Source: Lingula anatina (Eukaryota; Brachiopoda; Lingulata; Lingulida; Lingulidae). Taken from it: 64,000 nucleotides of DNA. A program made the position numbers and the translations under genes. This document shows positions 1 to 15,500 of the stretch, in pieces; position 1 is the stretch's first letter, and each line of letters opens with the position of its first letter. The notes beneath the pieces were generated by a model. It did no database searches. It was not told the origin of the DNA and saw only the letters and a program-made list of their open reading frames with translations. The DNA is taken from NCBI RefSeq assembly GCF_001039355.2, contig NW_019774569.1, positions 436,984-500,983 on the forward strand. The letters are read 5' to 3'.

Positions 1-14
1 TTTATCCTTTTCAG

Positions 15-3758
<3,744 letters not shown>

Positions 3759-4266
3759 CACCTGAGGAACTCTGTTCTTATGTGAGACTTCAGCACAAAT
3801 ATAATGAATTTTAACCGTTGAAGAGTACAAATATGAGACTTATAATTATGTTCATTAAAAGACACAAGGTTATGTCAGTGCAGAATCAAAGCAATGATAG
3901 AGAGAGTGGTTCATTTATTTTCAACATGTACATATTAGTTTTTTGGAAGGTCCTAACATTTTGCAGTGGAATAATTTCTTAATGACAATCTCAAACGTAA
4001 AAAACGTAAATATTATGATTATGTACAGAAGGAAACTTTTGACCAAAAGTAAACATCTTAATACTTCAGTAGATGCTGGCTGAGAATTTTATTATTTAAA
4101 ACCCTCGTCACTGTTCTTCGTGATTTAATGGCCATTTAGATACGTATCATGTTGTGCTTACATAATTCTGTGTGAAACTACTGGGGTAGAGGGGCACAGC
4201 CACACACGTTGCAGCTGGGGTTGATTGTTGATCTACATTTTCGATTTTCTCATTGCTATATTATGA

Positions 4267-4273
4267 CCAAAAT
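4267..4273 (+). promoter_or_regulatory. Candidate CDC5L polyadenylation signal
   Basis: AATAAA within 'aaaataaatgg', about 510 bp after the CDC5L stop and before the convergent gene at 4513. Plausible by position only. Confidence 0.4.
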
Positions 4274-4511
4274 AAATGGTTGTGGAAGTTTTGCATTTAT
4301 TTTTTAATGAAAATTATTAAAAGTACAGTGTGCTTTTACCCTTCGGGATTTTTATCATCAAAAATCATTAAAGCCACTTCCGTGGCAGTTACAATTGCAA
4401 TGTTAAATTATTCAATACCGTATTTGACTGAATGAGTTCACTATAACTGGAATGAGTCCAAAGAGTTCGCCACAAAAGATATACCACAAAAGAATGCATA
4501 CGTTATGTCAG

Positions 4512-4517
4512 TTTATT
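4512..4517 (-). promoter_or_regulatory. AATAAA overlapping the stop codon of the HIBADH-like gene
   Basis: The minus strand reads AAATAAAC here: the TAA stop (4513-4515) lies inside the AATAAA hexamer. If used, the 3'UTR would be only a few tens of bases. Other AATAAA-like hexamers lie further downstream (e.g. near 4292), so use is uncertain. Confidence 0.4.
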
Positions 4518-5562
4518 TGTTATCAAATTTATGCACCACAGCAATCCCGCCACCTTGTACTTTTTCAATAGTGTAATACCAGTTATCATATCCCTCCTGG
4601 CGAAGCGGCTCTTTCAGATCATCCTCCAAGAGCTTTGGTGGGTGAGAACTACCTGCATCTTCACCATACTTGTGCATGGCGCGTCGATAGATTTGTTCGA
4701 CCAGCCCCAAAACTTCTATCGGGACTTTAGCGTCAAACGCTAGTTTCCTTCCAAGATCAAGATCTTTGCAGTGCAGTGCTATTTTGAACCCTGGATCAAA
4801 GGACCCGTTAAACATGAGAGGTGCTTCAGTTTCGAAGACGAAGGAATTCCCAGCCGAGGCACGAATGCCATCAAAGAAAGCCTGCAGGTTGATTCCGTGC
4901 CTCTTGGCTATCATAGCTGACTCTCCTGCCACAACCATATGAACGGCACACAACATGTTGCTGATGACCTTGACGACGCTTGCGCTTCCTATCGGACCCA
5001 TATACAACACAGTATCCGTATATGACCTAATAAGTGGCTCATACTTTTTCATGTCTTCGGTGTCCCCGCCGACAAAAACTGTCATGAGTCCAGCTTTTAA
5101 AAGCTCTAAGCCACCCGTTAACGGAGCCTCTAGCATTTTCAATCCCCTGTCCTGAGCTATGATTGCAAGGCGCTTAGTTTCGTCGGCGTCTGTAGTGGTA
5201 TGGTCGATCCAGCAGGCGCCTTCCTTGATTTTAAAAAGGACGCCTTCTTCCTCCATAACCTGCCTTATGTGCGGTGGAGCTGGCAAAGCTGTAATCACCA
5301 CCTCTTTCCCAGCCACGACTTCTGATGCGGTGTCCACCCATTTTGCTCCTTTCTCGGTCAATTCCTTGGCGTTCAGGGTACTTGGATCCGTCACAGACAC
5401 GCTGTGCCCGCCCCTAAGGAGGCCAAGAGCTACAGCACGCCCAACTTGCCCGGCTCCTATTACACCAACGTTAGCATTACTGACAGCCGATGTGCTAAAC
5501 GATGGGCATTGGATTCTAACGACGCGTGTGGCAGCGCCCAAACGTATTAAACTTCTCAGCAT
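4513..5562 (-). CDS. 3-hydroxyisobutyrate dehydrogenase-like protein, intronless, probably mitochondrial
   Basis: A single uninterrupted 349-codon frame. Members of this beta-hydroxyacid dehydrogenase family oxidise 3-hydroxyisobutyrate (valine breakdown) or related acids with NAD(P). Residues 1-28 are Arg/Ser/Ala-rich with no acidic residue, like a mitochondrial targeting peptide. The dinucleotide loop is VGVIGAGQVG (32-41), the substrate loop EAPLTGG (145-151; classical HIBADH has DAPVSGG), the catalytic lysine K198 with partner N202 in KVISNML, and the C-terminal helix motif KDLDLG at 266-271. Length is close to the ~336 aa of human HIBADH. The lack of introns beside intron-rich genes suggests a retrocopy that stayed intact. 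The Thr in place of Ser in the substrate loop leaves the substrate open. Antisense and convergent to CDC5L. Confidence 0.88.
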   Translation of the reverse strand: MLRSLIRLGAATRVVRIQCPSFSTSAVSNANVGVIGAGQVGRAVALGLLRGGHSVSVTDPSTLNAKELTEKGAKWVDTASEVVAGKEVVITALPAPPHIRQVMEEEGVLFKIKEGACWIDHTTTDADETKRLAIIAQDRGLKMLEAPLTGGLELLKAGLMTVFVGGDTEDMKKYEPLIRSYTDTVLYMGPIGSASVVKVISNMLCAVHMVVAGESAMIAKRHGINLQAFFDGIRASAGNSFVFETEAPLMFNGSFDPGFKIALHCKDLDLGRKLAFDAKVPIEVLGLVEQIYRRAMHKYGEDAGSSHPPKLLEDDLKEPLRQEGYDNWYYTIEKVQGGGIAVVHKFDNK

Positions 5563-5737
5563 TGTTAGTTTGGATGTGACAGTGCTCGCTGTATCCGAAT
5601 TACAAGCGTCGTCACAGATGCTCTTAGATAACAGACCCTGGACGAGCAGCTAACCTGCCGTAGTAGGATTAGACAGTAAATGTTATCGGTCATCGATGTC
5701 AAAGGTCTCTGCGGATTTATCACGCGTGCACAACAAA

Positions 5738-5990
5738 GGGGCCGTTCACTGTTAATTTTGTCGACCTAGCTAATGCGCACTAACTCCGCGGGGACTTTCG
5801 CCAGTTTTGCTGAACGCAATCAAATTATCATACATTCACGCCTTCTCCAGGTGTGGAGCAGCACATAAAATAGCTGGTGATTACACGAATACGTATGAAA
5901 CGAGGGGCGTATTAGTCTGTTAATCTGTTTGACTCCCCGTGGAGTTGGTGCGCATATGCTAGGTCGACAAAATTCATTGTGAACGACCCC
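5738..5990. mobile_element. 253-bp foldback MITE upstream of the HIBADH-like gene
   Basis: The left end starts GGGGCCGTTCAC and contains TTTTGTCGACCTAGC and GCGCACTAACTCC; the right end is its inverse (GGAGTTGGTGCGCA, GCTAGGTCGACAAAA, GTGAACGACCCC), giving ~57-bp terminal inverted repeats. It is flanked by AAA on each side. No coding capacity. It lies ~175 bp upstream of the HIBADH-like start, so it may fall in that gene's promoter region. Confidence 0.85.
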
Positions 5991-6259
5991 AAATACTTCG
6001 GCTCCAGCATTCAGTGCTGCCCCCTGTGGACATAGACTAACATGCTCCGCTTGCATGATGAGTTATGTAATATGTATCCGCGGCATTGAACCCCCAAGAA
6101 TGTTAGCATATTTTTTATGTACAGACACTGCTCTGTGTGCCTTACTCCGTCCCTCTTTTCTAGGTCCACTGAATGACTTTTTCATAAGATATTCGCCGAT
6201 ACCACTCTGGCTAATTTTGTACGCTTTTCTGCAACATTGAAAATATTGTGTGCAAATGC

Positions 6260-6301
6260 CATCACTTATATCATGGACATAATCTCTTATTATGTCCATG
6301 C
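6260..6301. repeat. Short perfect hairpin
   Basis: GCATGGACATAA-type arms: 'atggacataat...ttatgtccat' around 6271-6299. Probably a chance or TE-derived palindrome. Confidence 0.4.
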
Positions 6302-6783
6302 TTATATGGCCTCAAGCAAAGGGCACCCAACACCCAATTCCCAGTTTTTACGTTGCAGGCGACGGCCTTCATTGGCTTTGTCTGCGGTCTGTCATGAGAA
6401 TAACAAGGTATCTTAGGTGAGGTACAGGCACTAAATAAGCAAAGTGTCCCTTGATTAACATTAAATTCCGTAAGTTTTAAGTAACAGCAAAGACTCTAGA
6501 TAGTAGTACAGCTACGGGAACCATCCATCTTTTTAAAATCCTGTCGTTTTGGAAGAAATATTTACCATCATAACAGGCTCGGGATGAGTTGAACAACCGC
6601 ACTGGCTATTACATCTAAAATGTAATCATGAATAACCAGTGTTAGTGCCATTTTATCGTCATTCAAATTCGACATCAGACGTTCGTCAATCTTAAGGTTA
6701 AATCCCTTTCGTCGGCTGAACACCTTCAACACCCGATGTAATTGCTTGCAGAAGTTAAGAATGGGTAACCAACATGGATCTTC

Positions 6784-7302
6784 TCATTCTTGGACAGTAC
6801 AACGCAATAAACGTAGAATGTCAATGCCATTAATGTTACAGTTTTTGTGGTCCTTGATTCTCTGAGACAGCACAATCCGTCCATCTTTTAGAGTCGTTAT
6901 ATGCAATACAAGTCCATACATGTATCTCAAAGGAAACCTATTTCCAGGTGTTGAAGCTCGTGTTTTCAAAATGACAATTTGCTCATTCAGGTTATCATTT
7001 GGTCTGTATGCACTCATCGAAATGTGGTGGGCTGAATGAAGAGTTGTCATAACGCATGTCTTAATATTCTTGAACCATGTAGTTTTCAATTCTTGAAGCC
7101 CATGCTTCTCTTCTTCTCTTGTAAATTGTTGACGTGAGAAAGTTTCGCCTTGCAACTCGTATGACAACACCATGTCAACACTCCTGCGGCCATTTTGAGG
7201 TACAGGCACAAAATAAACAAGTGTCCCTTGATTAACATTAAATTTCGTTACACCACATACTCTACATAGAAGTACAGCTACGGGCACCATCCACCCTTGC
7301 AA
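6784..7302 (-). CDS. Unknown 172-aa ORF spanning a tandem-duplication junction
   Basis: I do not recognise this protein. It is the longest open frame in the 5.7-16 kb stretch. The N-terminus (MQGWMVPVAVLLCRVCG) is short and hydrophobic, possibly a weak signal peptide; the rest is soluble and mixed-charge, with motifs such as YELQGETFSRQQFTREEE. Its 5' part lies in one copy of the ~785-bp repeat and its 3' part in the other. The equivalent C-terminal half at 7572-7925 has stops and frameshifts. It could be a young gene, a relic of a mobile element, or chance. No splice or promoter evidence. Confidence 0.3.
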   Translation of the reverse strand: MQGWMVPVAVLLCRVCGVTKFNVNQGTLVYFVPVPQNGRRSVDMVLSYELQGETFSRQQFTREEEKHGLQELKTTWFKNIKTCVMTTLHSAHHISMSAYRPNDNLNEQIVILKTRASTPGNRFPLRYMYGLVLHITTLKDGRIVLSQRIKDHKNCNINGIDILRLLRCTVQE

Positions 7303-7571
7303 AATCCTTTCGTTAAAGAAGAATTCATATCAGGCTCGGGATGAGTTGAACAACGTACTGGCTATCACATCCAACGTGTGGTCTTGAATTACCAGTGTTA
7401 CTGCCATTTTTATCGTCATTCAAATTCAATATCGGACGTTTTTCTGTCTTGAGGTCAATTCCTTCTACGCCGGCTGGCGTCTGGGGCACCAACACCTGAA
7501 CGCCTTAAACACCTGTGTTAATTGCTTGCATCAAAAGTAAAGATGTAAAGAGCAGGTAACCAACAGAAATC

Positions 7572-7925
7572 TTCTAATTATTGGAAAGTAGAACGCAATA
7601 AGCGAAGAATACCAATGTCATTATTGTTACTGTTATTGTGGTTCTTGTTTCTCAGAGCCAGTACAATCCATCCATCGTTTTATGCAATGCAAAGCCAAAC
7701 CTCAACGAAAACCTTCTAGGAGTTGAAGCTCGTGTTTTCAACATGACCATTTGCTCATTCAGATTGCCATTTGGCCTGTGTGATGTGGTAAAAAAAGAGT
7801 CGCCATATATTATGCTTCTAATTTTCTTGAACCAACTATTTTTCTATTCTTGTAGTCCTTGCCCTCTCTTTTCTCTTCTCAATTGCTGATGTGAGAAGCT
7901 TTCGCCTGGCAACTCGTATGCCAAC
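7572..7925 (-). pseudogene. Degenerate copy of the C-terminal part of the ORF at 6784-7302
   Basis: Read on the minus strand, segments similar to YELQGETFSRQQ and NGIDILRLLRCT of the intact ORF appear (YELPGESFSHQQ, NDIGILRLLRST), but with several in-frame stops and frame changes between them. Its upstream half is not recognisable beyond 7930. Confidence 0.5.
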
Positions 7926-7930
7926 ACCAT

Positions 7931-8952
7931 ATTTGCCTTCCTGCGACCGTTTTGAGATTTGCAAACTGCCCATTAGCCGAATCGGTTAGGTCCCATTTCG
8001 TAGACAAGAAATAGCTGTCTCAAATATTCTAACATAAATATTCTAACAGAAACTGTTCTTTCACTGTAGTTTCTGAGAAGTTTTCCACATATAATTTTCT
8101 CTCTATTGTCTCTTTCTTTAACCAGGCACCACAGCCCATATGCCGGTACAGTCTGCCTGTACACGTATCTTAAAATATCTCACCAATACCTGGATTATAT
8201 CTGTCAACAATTCTTGGCAGTGGAAAACCCTCCTTTTTATTTATATGACTGTTTCTATCATATAATATTACTTCTGCCAATATACATGTTTAGTACGTAA
8301 GACGAGTTCCGTTAGCCTTTACATGAATTGAACAAAGGTCGATTTTCATTGCCTTACAGAACACCACGAATATAGTTTTTAAACTATTTAAGAAAAACGA
8401 ACACGCATTGCTCCAAATGGTGCGAATGTTTGTTACATTAATATATATCTTGCAGTATTAAGTACATGAACATTTGAGGTGTATGTGAAAAGCAGATGCC
8501 CCCGTACACCAAATTATTCTCTATTTGTTTGTTGTTCAGACGAGATTTTGTTTAGGAACGTGACTGTGACCTCAACATCGATAGGGTCATCTAGACGTGA
8601 TGAGGACCGTACGTAAGTCAAATTGTTCTTAATTCATTAGTCGGACAATTTTCTTTCTTTTTTTCGAAGGTCAATGTGACCTTGGCTATTAACAAACTGA
8701 CCTCAACATCGATAGGGGCCATCAACATGTGATGTCGGACAAGGTCTGGTAACGGACCAACCGACAGACAGACCGACCTGTGCAAAGCAATTAATCCCGC
8801 ATGTTCGAAATCGGGCTTAACCTTACCCGTTTCCGTGTGAATAAAATACTCTACAGGCATTTGTGTTACGGTACCAAGGAGAGCCTACTCTGGCTTGTGT
8901 CGGCGATGGTCGTGGTGTGTGTGTGTGTGTGTGTGTGTTTGTGTGTGCGTGC

Positions 8953-8994
<42 letters not shown>

Positions 8995-9306
8995 AATCTA
9001 CCACTTCTATCGTCCAGGGTGCTTGTGTACCAATGAAACATGTTTCACATTATCTCAACGTACCTGATTTTTCAAGCTTTGAAAGACTTTACCATGTCAC
9101 TGCAAACCTGTTGAAAGAAGAGACAGGGCGTACAGTAGGTTGGATAGTCACGAGTTGAACTATTGTTTCGTTAAAGTTTAACCTAAAATGTGTTGGGCTG
9201 TGTTCAGAATAGAAGTTATCGCATTAGCAGGCTCGATCTATCTCGGCACAGATGATGTTTTGCGAGAGGGGCGTGCCATAAAATCCAGCAGATTACATTA
9301 ACTGTT
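7931..9306. other. Non-coding; diverged direct repeat and (GT)n microsatellite
   Basis: No conserved protein seen. 'gacctcaacatcgataggg' occurs at about 8569 and again at about 8700, followed by related text (a diverged direct repeat). Confidence 0.5.
8914..8994. repeat. (GT)n microsatellite, interrupted
   Basis: Two GT runs separated by a short 'ttgtgtgtgcgtgcat' interruption. Open frames of alternating Cys-Val or Thr-His here are artefacts of the repeat. Confidence 0.95.
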
Positions 9307-9314
9307 CTTTGGAC

Positions 9315-9578
9315 TGCGTTCCCATAAACCGGTCGTTCTAGCTGGATCAATCTAACTCGCTAAATTATAAAAATATCTTCTCGCTAAAATATTTTCAGGC
9401 TCAGCAGCTTAATTATTTGAGACGCCCCCTTGAGTAACTAGCGGGTAAATGACGATCATTCAGTACCTCCTAGCAGCTTGAGTAGGCGTGCCAGACATTA
9501 AAACCGCTTACACTGAATGCAAGAATCCCTGCAGAGTAAGATCGATCCAGCTAGTACGATGGGTTTATGGGAACGCTC
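9315..9578. mobile_element. ~262-bp foldback MITE, family A copy 1
   Basis: GCGTTCCCATAAACC (9316) is inverted at the right end (GGTTTATGGGAACGC, ending 9576), with a further inverted match at AGCTGGATCAATC / GATCGATCCAGCT. The internal motif TAGCAGCTTGAGTAGGCGTG is shared with the element at 18769. Target duplication not clear here. Confidence 0.75.
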
Positions 9579-12500
9579 CCTGCTGAGATAGAAAATGACT
9601 TTTACTCTGAACTCAGCCATATATATACACTTATCATATGTCATATAAATTATCATTATGGTGATAAGCTTTGAACAGCAAAAACGCTGTATATGGTTAT
9701 ACGACATTGGTCAAAAAGGTTGCCCCCCCCCCAATTCCATGTGATTTTAATAAAAAATGATCACCTCACATGATCACTTCACAACTCTTGTCTGAGGAGT
9801 GATTTGTTGCAGAAACACATTTAATGTTCTGGGGATGGACTATCATCAAGGTCACATGTGCATCTATTGTGAGCTAACTATTACATCTAATTATAGTTTT
9901 AAAATGCTTGTGATGTACCTATGGCTTATAACAGCAATATGACATATAAATGAGGTCACTGTCTGACAACCATTGTGATGTATATGTGAGCTACCTATGA
10001 TAATACTAATATGATGCCCCCTCCCCCCCCAAAAAAAAAAACGATCAACAGAAACGATCAACAGAAATAAAGCAAACGTGACAAAATCAATTAAGTATAC
10101 CCTACATAATTGTTTCTAACAAGTTGATGCAAAATACACTATTTGATCCACGCACCTCCCAAATCTTGCTCCTGTTTGACCATACTTGCTTAAAACGGTA
10201 ATGCCAGATCAAATAATAATTGAAACTTGATAGAGGACATGTGAAGGGCACTTTTACCTTCGTCATATAGGGTCCAAGTCCACAGCCGCGGGGTATCACA
10301 GCCAGATAATATAAGACCTTTGCTTTTTAATTTAATTATTTACGTCCGTATCTATTTATTTGAATATATCTGGGAGCAAAAAGGACCTGACTTAATTATT
10401 CTTTTCTTCAAACAGGATACTTTATTTCCAACTATTGAACCAGCAAATAACCTAACCATCTTTACAGAGACCACAGTATCCGTATAAAGAGCATTACTCT
10501 AGACCATAACTTCATTTAACCAGAAACTGTTGCAGTTTTGTAGTTTTAAAAGTGGCATTTTTATTATTGCGCTACTGAGCTAAATTTGTTTTACATACCC
10601 GAATCAGAGAGAAAAGTTTATACGGAGATAAAGTACCAGTATCTGCATGTTCTCTATTAAGATATGTTTGAAAAATACAAGATGCCAAGATTTACCTACC
10701 ACCTAGGGTACTTTCGCTCACCCCCCTCGACCTGAGAAGAAGAGAAACAGAAACATTGTCATTATTGCACAGGATTATGTGTTATTATATAATGAATATA
10801 TTGTACACATATTATACCCTCTAAGGTGTCGTACCGCCCCCTGCCAAGTGGACCAAGGCGCCCCCGGCGTCTGCCTTATCAACAAGCTAATAAATAATCT
10901 CACGAACCTCGTGGGCCTTGACCTGCAGGAAGATTCTGTCACGCAGGAACGTACACCGAGCCAAGTACTGGGGGTGGCTGCTAAAGGACTACAATATAAA
11001 GTAACATGTTATATCTGTTATATGGAGACACTCACCAAGGAACAGTAAGATTTTTGGTGAACTGGGAGAAAGATCCCCCCTTTTGACAAATATTCTCTGT
11101 GGAGGGTGTGGTTGGGCAACTGCCCCCTGCCGACTACGGTCCTGTCCCGTGAATAACAGTAAGACCCATTACAGGTGGAAGCAGTATGTACGTCTCAAAA
11201 TTACAAACAAGTTCTTTAAAGGCATTGCAATAGTGTTGAGAATTGCGAGCTGTTATCGTCTTGTCACACCTGACGCCGTAATTATTCCCTTTACACACCA
11301 AGTGCATACTTTTAACATATCAACCGTGGGGACTGTTTCTATGAAGCACAGCTGGTAAATGTTAAGATAAGTAACCGTATATAGACTTTTCCAAGAAGGT
11401 GTCTGACAGCGGGCTGTTTAAATTAACAGAGTGAAACTGTTTCTGGGACTTAATTCGGATGTCATCACCGGTTATTTAATTAAAACCTCGCTCTTAAATG
11501 CCACTGAATCATTTAATTTTGAATTTTAAAAGCGAAAAGAATATTTTGATGAAAAAAAAAAAAAAACGACAAGACATTATAAACTTGAAGAGGCTTTGCG
11601 GCGAAGTGTGTCCACATAAGGTTTGCGTTGTATTGTGTACAGTATGTAGGGACGTTAACTAACGTTAGTGCAATGACCATTTTGTTTTTACCAGAACATA
11701 TTCTTATCCAGTCACAATAAGACCTTGAAAAGTGGCGTTTGTTGCCAATACTCGGCCTCCCGTCTCACTTTTCAATCACTGAGAGGGTTAACATCGTCAT
11801 ACTTTCTAGCCTATGTCGGAATAGTGGTTCATAGAATTCCCAGCTTTATTTTTAAAAAACTAATTTTGTCGGGAATAAACAATTCCTGGAATAATCCACA
11901 CTTGTACAGGACCGACGTCAGGGGACAAGGATAAACTTAGCCATAGACTACCCTCTACCAGGGCGACAGTTATGCCTTTTGATTTTTTTTTTGGAAAAAT
12001 TACCTATAATATCTGCCACGTACCCTGGTGGATGGAAGACATAGACTACGCCTATCATTCTGAGCGGCGACGTGAAGGGTCCTCAAATACGTAATTCAAG
12101 TTCGTTAAGCCTTTAGTTTCAATAAATGTAGAAAGATTTTTATCTCCTTGATCAATTTCGAAATAGGAAGTGAAACCGAAACCGAAACCGAAACATCTAC
12201 AGAAATATCGAAGTCATCGATAAAACAATCTTATCGCGTCGTTTTTGTACTTTGTCCTATTGAACCACTAAACTCATTTAAACACCGCAGAGAGGAACTA
12301 GTGATACTGTGGACATACAGACGTCATTGTCTAAAATTTTGATCTTAATTGTTTGTGGGCCATTGTGTCGTAGACAAAGCGATTGCGGGCACAGGTCATG
12401 TAATCAAAGTGGCTGCCAGTGGGGTTTTACTTTGTGAAAAAGCAGGTCAAGTTCAAACTTTGGCACAATTGAACAGTATGGTATTTGTAATATATTTCTC

Positions 12501-15500
12501 TCTCTTCCCACTTACTATTGTTGTTACTTTTTGATCCAAAAAGGAAAATAAAACTACATTTATTTTTCCTTTGTTCAATAATTGGAATAATGCCAAGAAG
12601 GAGTCGCATGAAAATCCACATGAAGGGTATCGCGCGAAAATGTAAGATTTGTTTGGCAGTAGCCCATTTAACCATTTGACAATTACTGCAGATGGGGCAA
12701 GATAAGCGCCGGTCAATAATTGATTATTAATTCCTTCTCTAACACATGCAGTCAATCGAATTTTGAGATAAAGCTTCCTCCACTGACTTCTCTAACACAA
12801 CAGAGTGTGTTTGATATGTAATGTACGACACGATTGAGACCATCATCCCATAGATAGGCTATTTAATGAGTTATCATAATGAAGCATCTATGAAGTTCTC
12901 CTAAAAGATGGAATATCCCATCCCTGAAAATCCCCGAAGAAGGCCTAAGGGCCTAAAGGAAAGCTTGGATGCGGTATTATGCAAACGGAGATGCATGTGA
13001 CCACCAAATACGTAAGACATCAGTTTGGAACATCTTGGGATTGTAAAGACGCAAATGAGGCTATCATTTACAGAAAATTCAGCAACTGACGTTGGTAGAT
13101 TTGTGTATATCTATGTAATGTTTTGAGGTTAAGTAAAGGCTTTTGAATCTATTACAACCAGGTTTGGGTTCCATTTGGAATTGTTTTTGTCAGTAGGAGT
13201 ATTTTGCTCACTATTATAAAATGTATACATACAGTCACAACAAATTTCTACTACTTCTACTATACGAACTATAGCTGCACACTTTTAATATTTGAAGCTG
13301 GTTATCAAGTGAACGCAACACTTCACTATCATTGTATGCTGGCGTAGGGGTATGCAACATCACCCGAAGGACTGTGAACAGTGAAGTTGTAAAAAACTAT
13401 CACTCATAGAGATACTCAGAAACGGAGACAATAAAATGTTTTTCAGCGTAGCAGTTGGCTTCCATTTCAAAATCCTGTGCAGATAAAGAGAAAGTGCGAC
13501 ACCATACTGTTTTTTTTTTTCAAATGATTTCAGAATATCAATCAGGATCTGCCTCAGTACCATCTAATGTGACCCATGTGCATGAAATAGACGACCCAAA
13601 GTTTTACAAGTTACATAATTTTCTAAACTTTAAAGATATATTCTGTTTGGGATTTTCCCGCCAAATCAAATTTCCCTCCAAAACTAAAGCAATATCATCT
13701 TGCTCACAATTTGAATCATTCCTCTCTGCACTTGGATTTGAATGTTTTATTCCAGTTTTTATTATTTTAAAGATTCAGCTCTAAATGACTGGTCATGTCT
13801 TCCTGTACATTTCAGAGGGAAATGTCGACATAGGGTGTTTTTATTTGAGAGGTTTTAGAGCTTTTTAAGTCTAAATTCGGAAAAATAATTAGCTCTGCAG
13901 GAAATGTACACATATAAAAATGACTTTGGGAAAGTTTAAAATGGTTACAGCATGCCTTAAATTAAAGGCAGTTTACTAGCACACTCTCAATTAAAGCGCT
14001 ATACCCTTACCTGGACTCTACATTAAAGCAATGCCGACATTCCTTTGAGAAGTTGAGGTGTACCGACGGTCTAATTTCCGAAAACTCTTCAAATACTCAT
14101 TTGAAAAGTGCACGGAACTTAAACACGCCGGTATTGAACTAGCTGGACTGTTACATGTACATGTACGTGCGTCTTAGGACATCACTAGCGTCTTAGGACA
14201 TCACTAGACAGGGGTCCTTCATCCCAAACGTGTTTTAGGTGGACAGGCGCAAAACCAGGAAGTAAGCAGGAAGTAACCTACCCTATAACGACCTTAATAT
14301 GAAAGGAATGCTAGTGTAAAAGTGAAAGTAAGATCTAGAACTTCCCAGTCTGTATAATGCCAAATAAAATAATGATAACTTGTTCACTTTGTTATAATGT
14401 TTATGCACCACTTTTTTGCTTCCAAGTCGACGTTTTATCAGAGCTTTTCCAGACAAACACTAACGATTAAGTATGATGGACGATTTTTTGTAGCACACTA
14501 TAATCTATTTTAGCTGAATTTCCCCAGCATTCCAGAAAGTAGGCTACTAAAAAAGGCGATGTTGGAGGTTTGAATTTAAAGTCGATTTTAATTTGTAATT
14601 TTGAGTGCTTTATGAGTGGTGTAATTGTCGTTCTTCCAAGTAACCTCAGATCCAATTTAAGAAGCGCTTTGCGAACGATAAATTTTAGCAGTTTCGACTA
14701 CGTTCAATTCAGGTTTCCGGTCGGCTAGGTTCGATCTGGTACTGAGCTACAGGTGCGACCCATTGCATCGGGCCTCCTGGTTAAACGTTTATTTCACCAT
14801 GTCTGCATGCCGGTGTGGCAGGAATGGTAGTCCGCTAGGAACCGTAGTCCGTTTCCTTTTACTTTGTACAGGTGACATATGCTAACCCCACTTACTCCGA
14901 CTTACCCTACTAATCATATGGGACCCCGGACTTCTATTCCAAGGACTACTCAGTGTGAACTAAGAGCAACACAGAGCATCTAACACAATCCCACTCGGCG
15001 TTAATAAAACGACCTTTTTAGGCCTTTATAGAGCATGAATCACGCTTTTTGACTGCACAACAATCTGGTTTTCCTTCTTAATAAAACGACCTTTTTAGGC
15101 CTTTATAGAGCATGAATCACGCTTTTTGACTGCACAACAATTTGGTTTTCCTTGCAGGCAGTTGTCGTTGCCAAGGTGCCGCAGCCCCGTGGAGGCACGC
15201 ACTCTATGATATGTGCGTGCGTGTGTGCGCCTGGGGTGTGGGGATGCGTATGGTGGGGATGGGGGCAACGTCGTGATTTCCAGCATACTAGACAACTTTT
15301 AAGTACTTGAAAATTTACTTACATTACCTGTCCGGCAGGCAATATTAGTGTGTCAGATAGAATTTGTCTGAAGCAAGAAAAGAAAGGTGATACGTGATAC
15401 TTTGATATATTTATTTCAGTCACGGTATCCGGGAGCGGGAACGTATCGTTTGTAACGTTATCGAGGCAGTCTCAGTGTCAGGCACGTGGGGAAGCAGGGT

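Larger units (their letters stand above)
6421..7930. repeat. Tandem duplication of a ~785-bp unit (two copies)
   Basis: The segment starting at 6421 (ggtacaggcactaaataagc) reappears at 7199 (ggtacaggcacaaaataaac), and the segment starting 6781 reappears at 7572, offsets of 778 and 791 bp. Divergence is appreciable (substitutions and indels), so the duplication is not recent. The junction between copies lies near 7195. The small ORF at 6784-7302 spans that junction. Confidence 0.75.

Noticed and set aside
5159-5653. Long plus-strand open frame
   Set aside because: Antisense shadow of the HIBADH-like gene.
8801-9158. Cys-Val and Thr-His repeat proteins
   Set aside because: Pure translation of the (GT)n microsatellite.
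14700-14790. tRNA-like text (ggttcgatc)
   Set aside because: A T-loop-like string, but no acceptor stem or anticodon arm can be paired around it.
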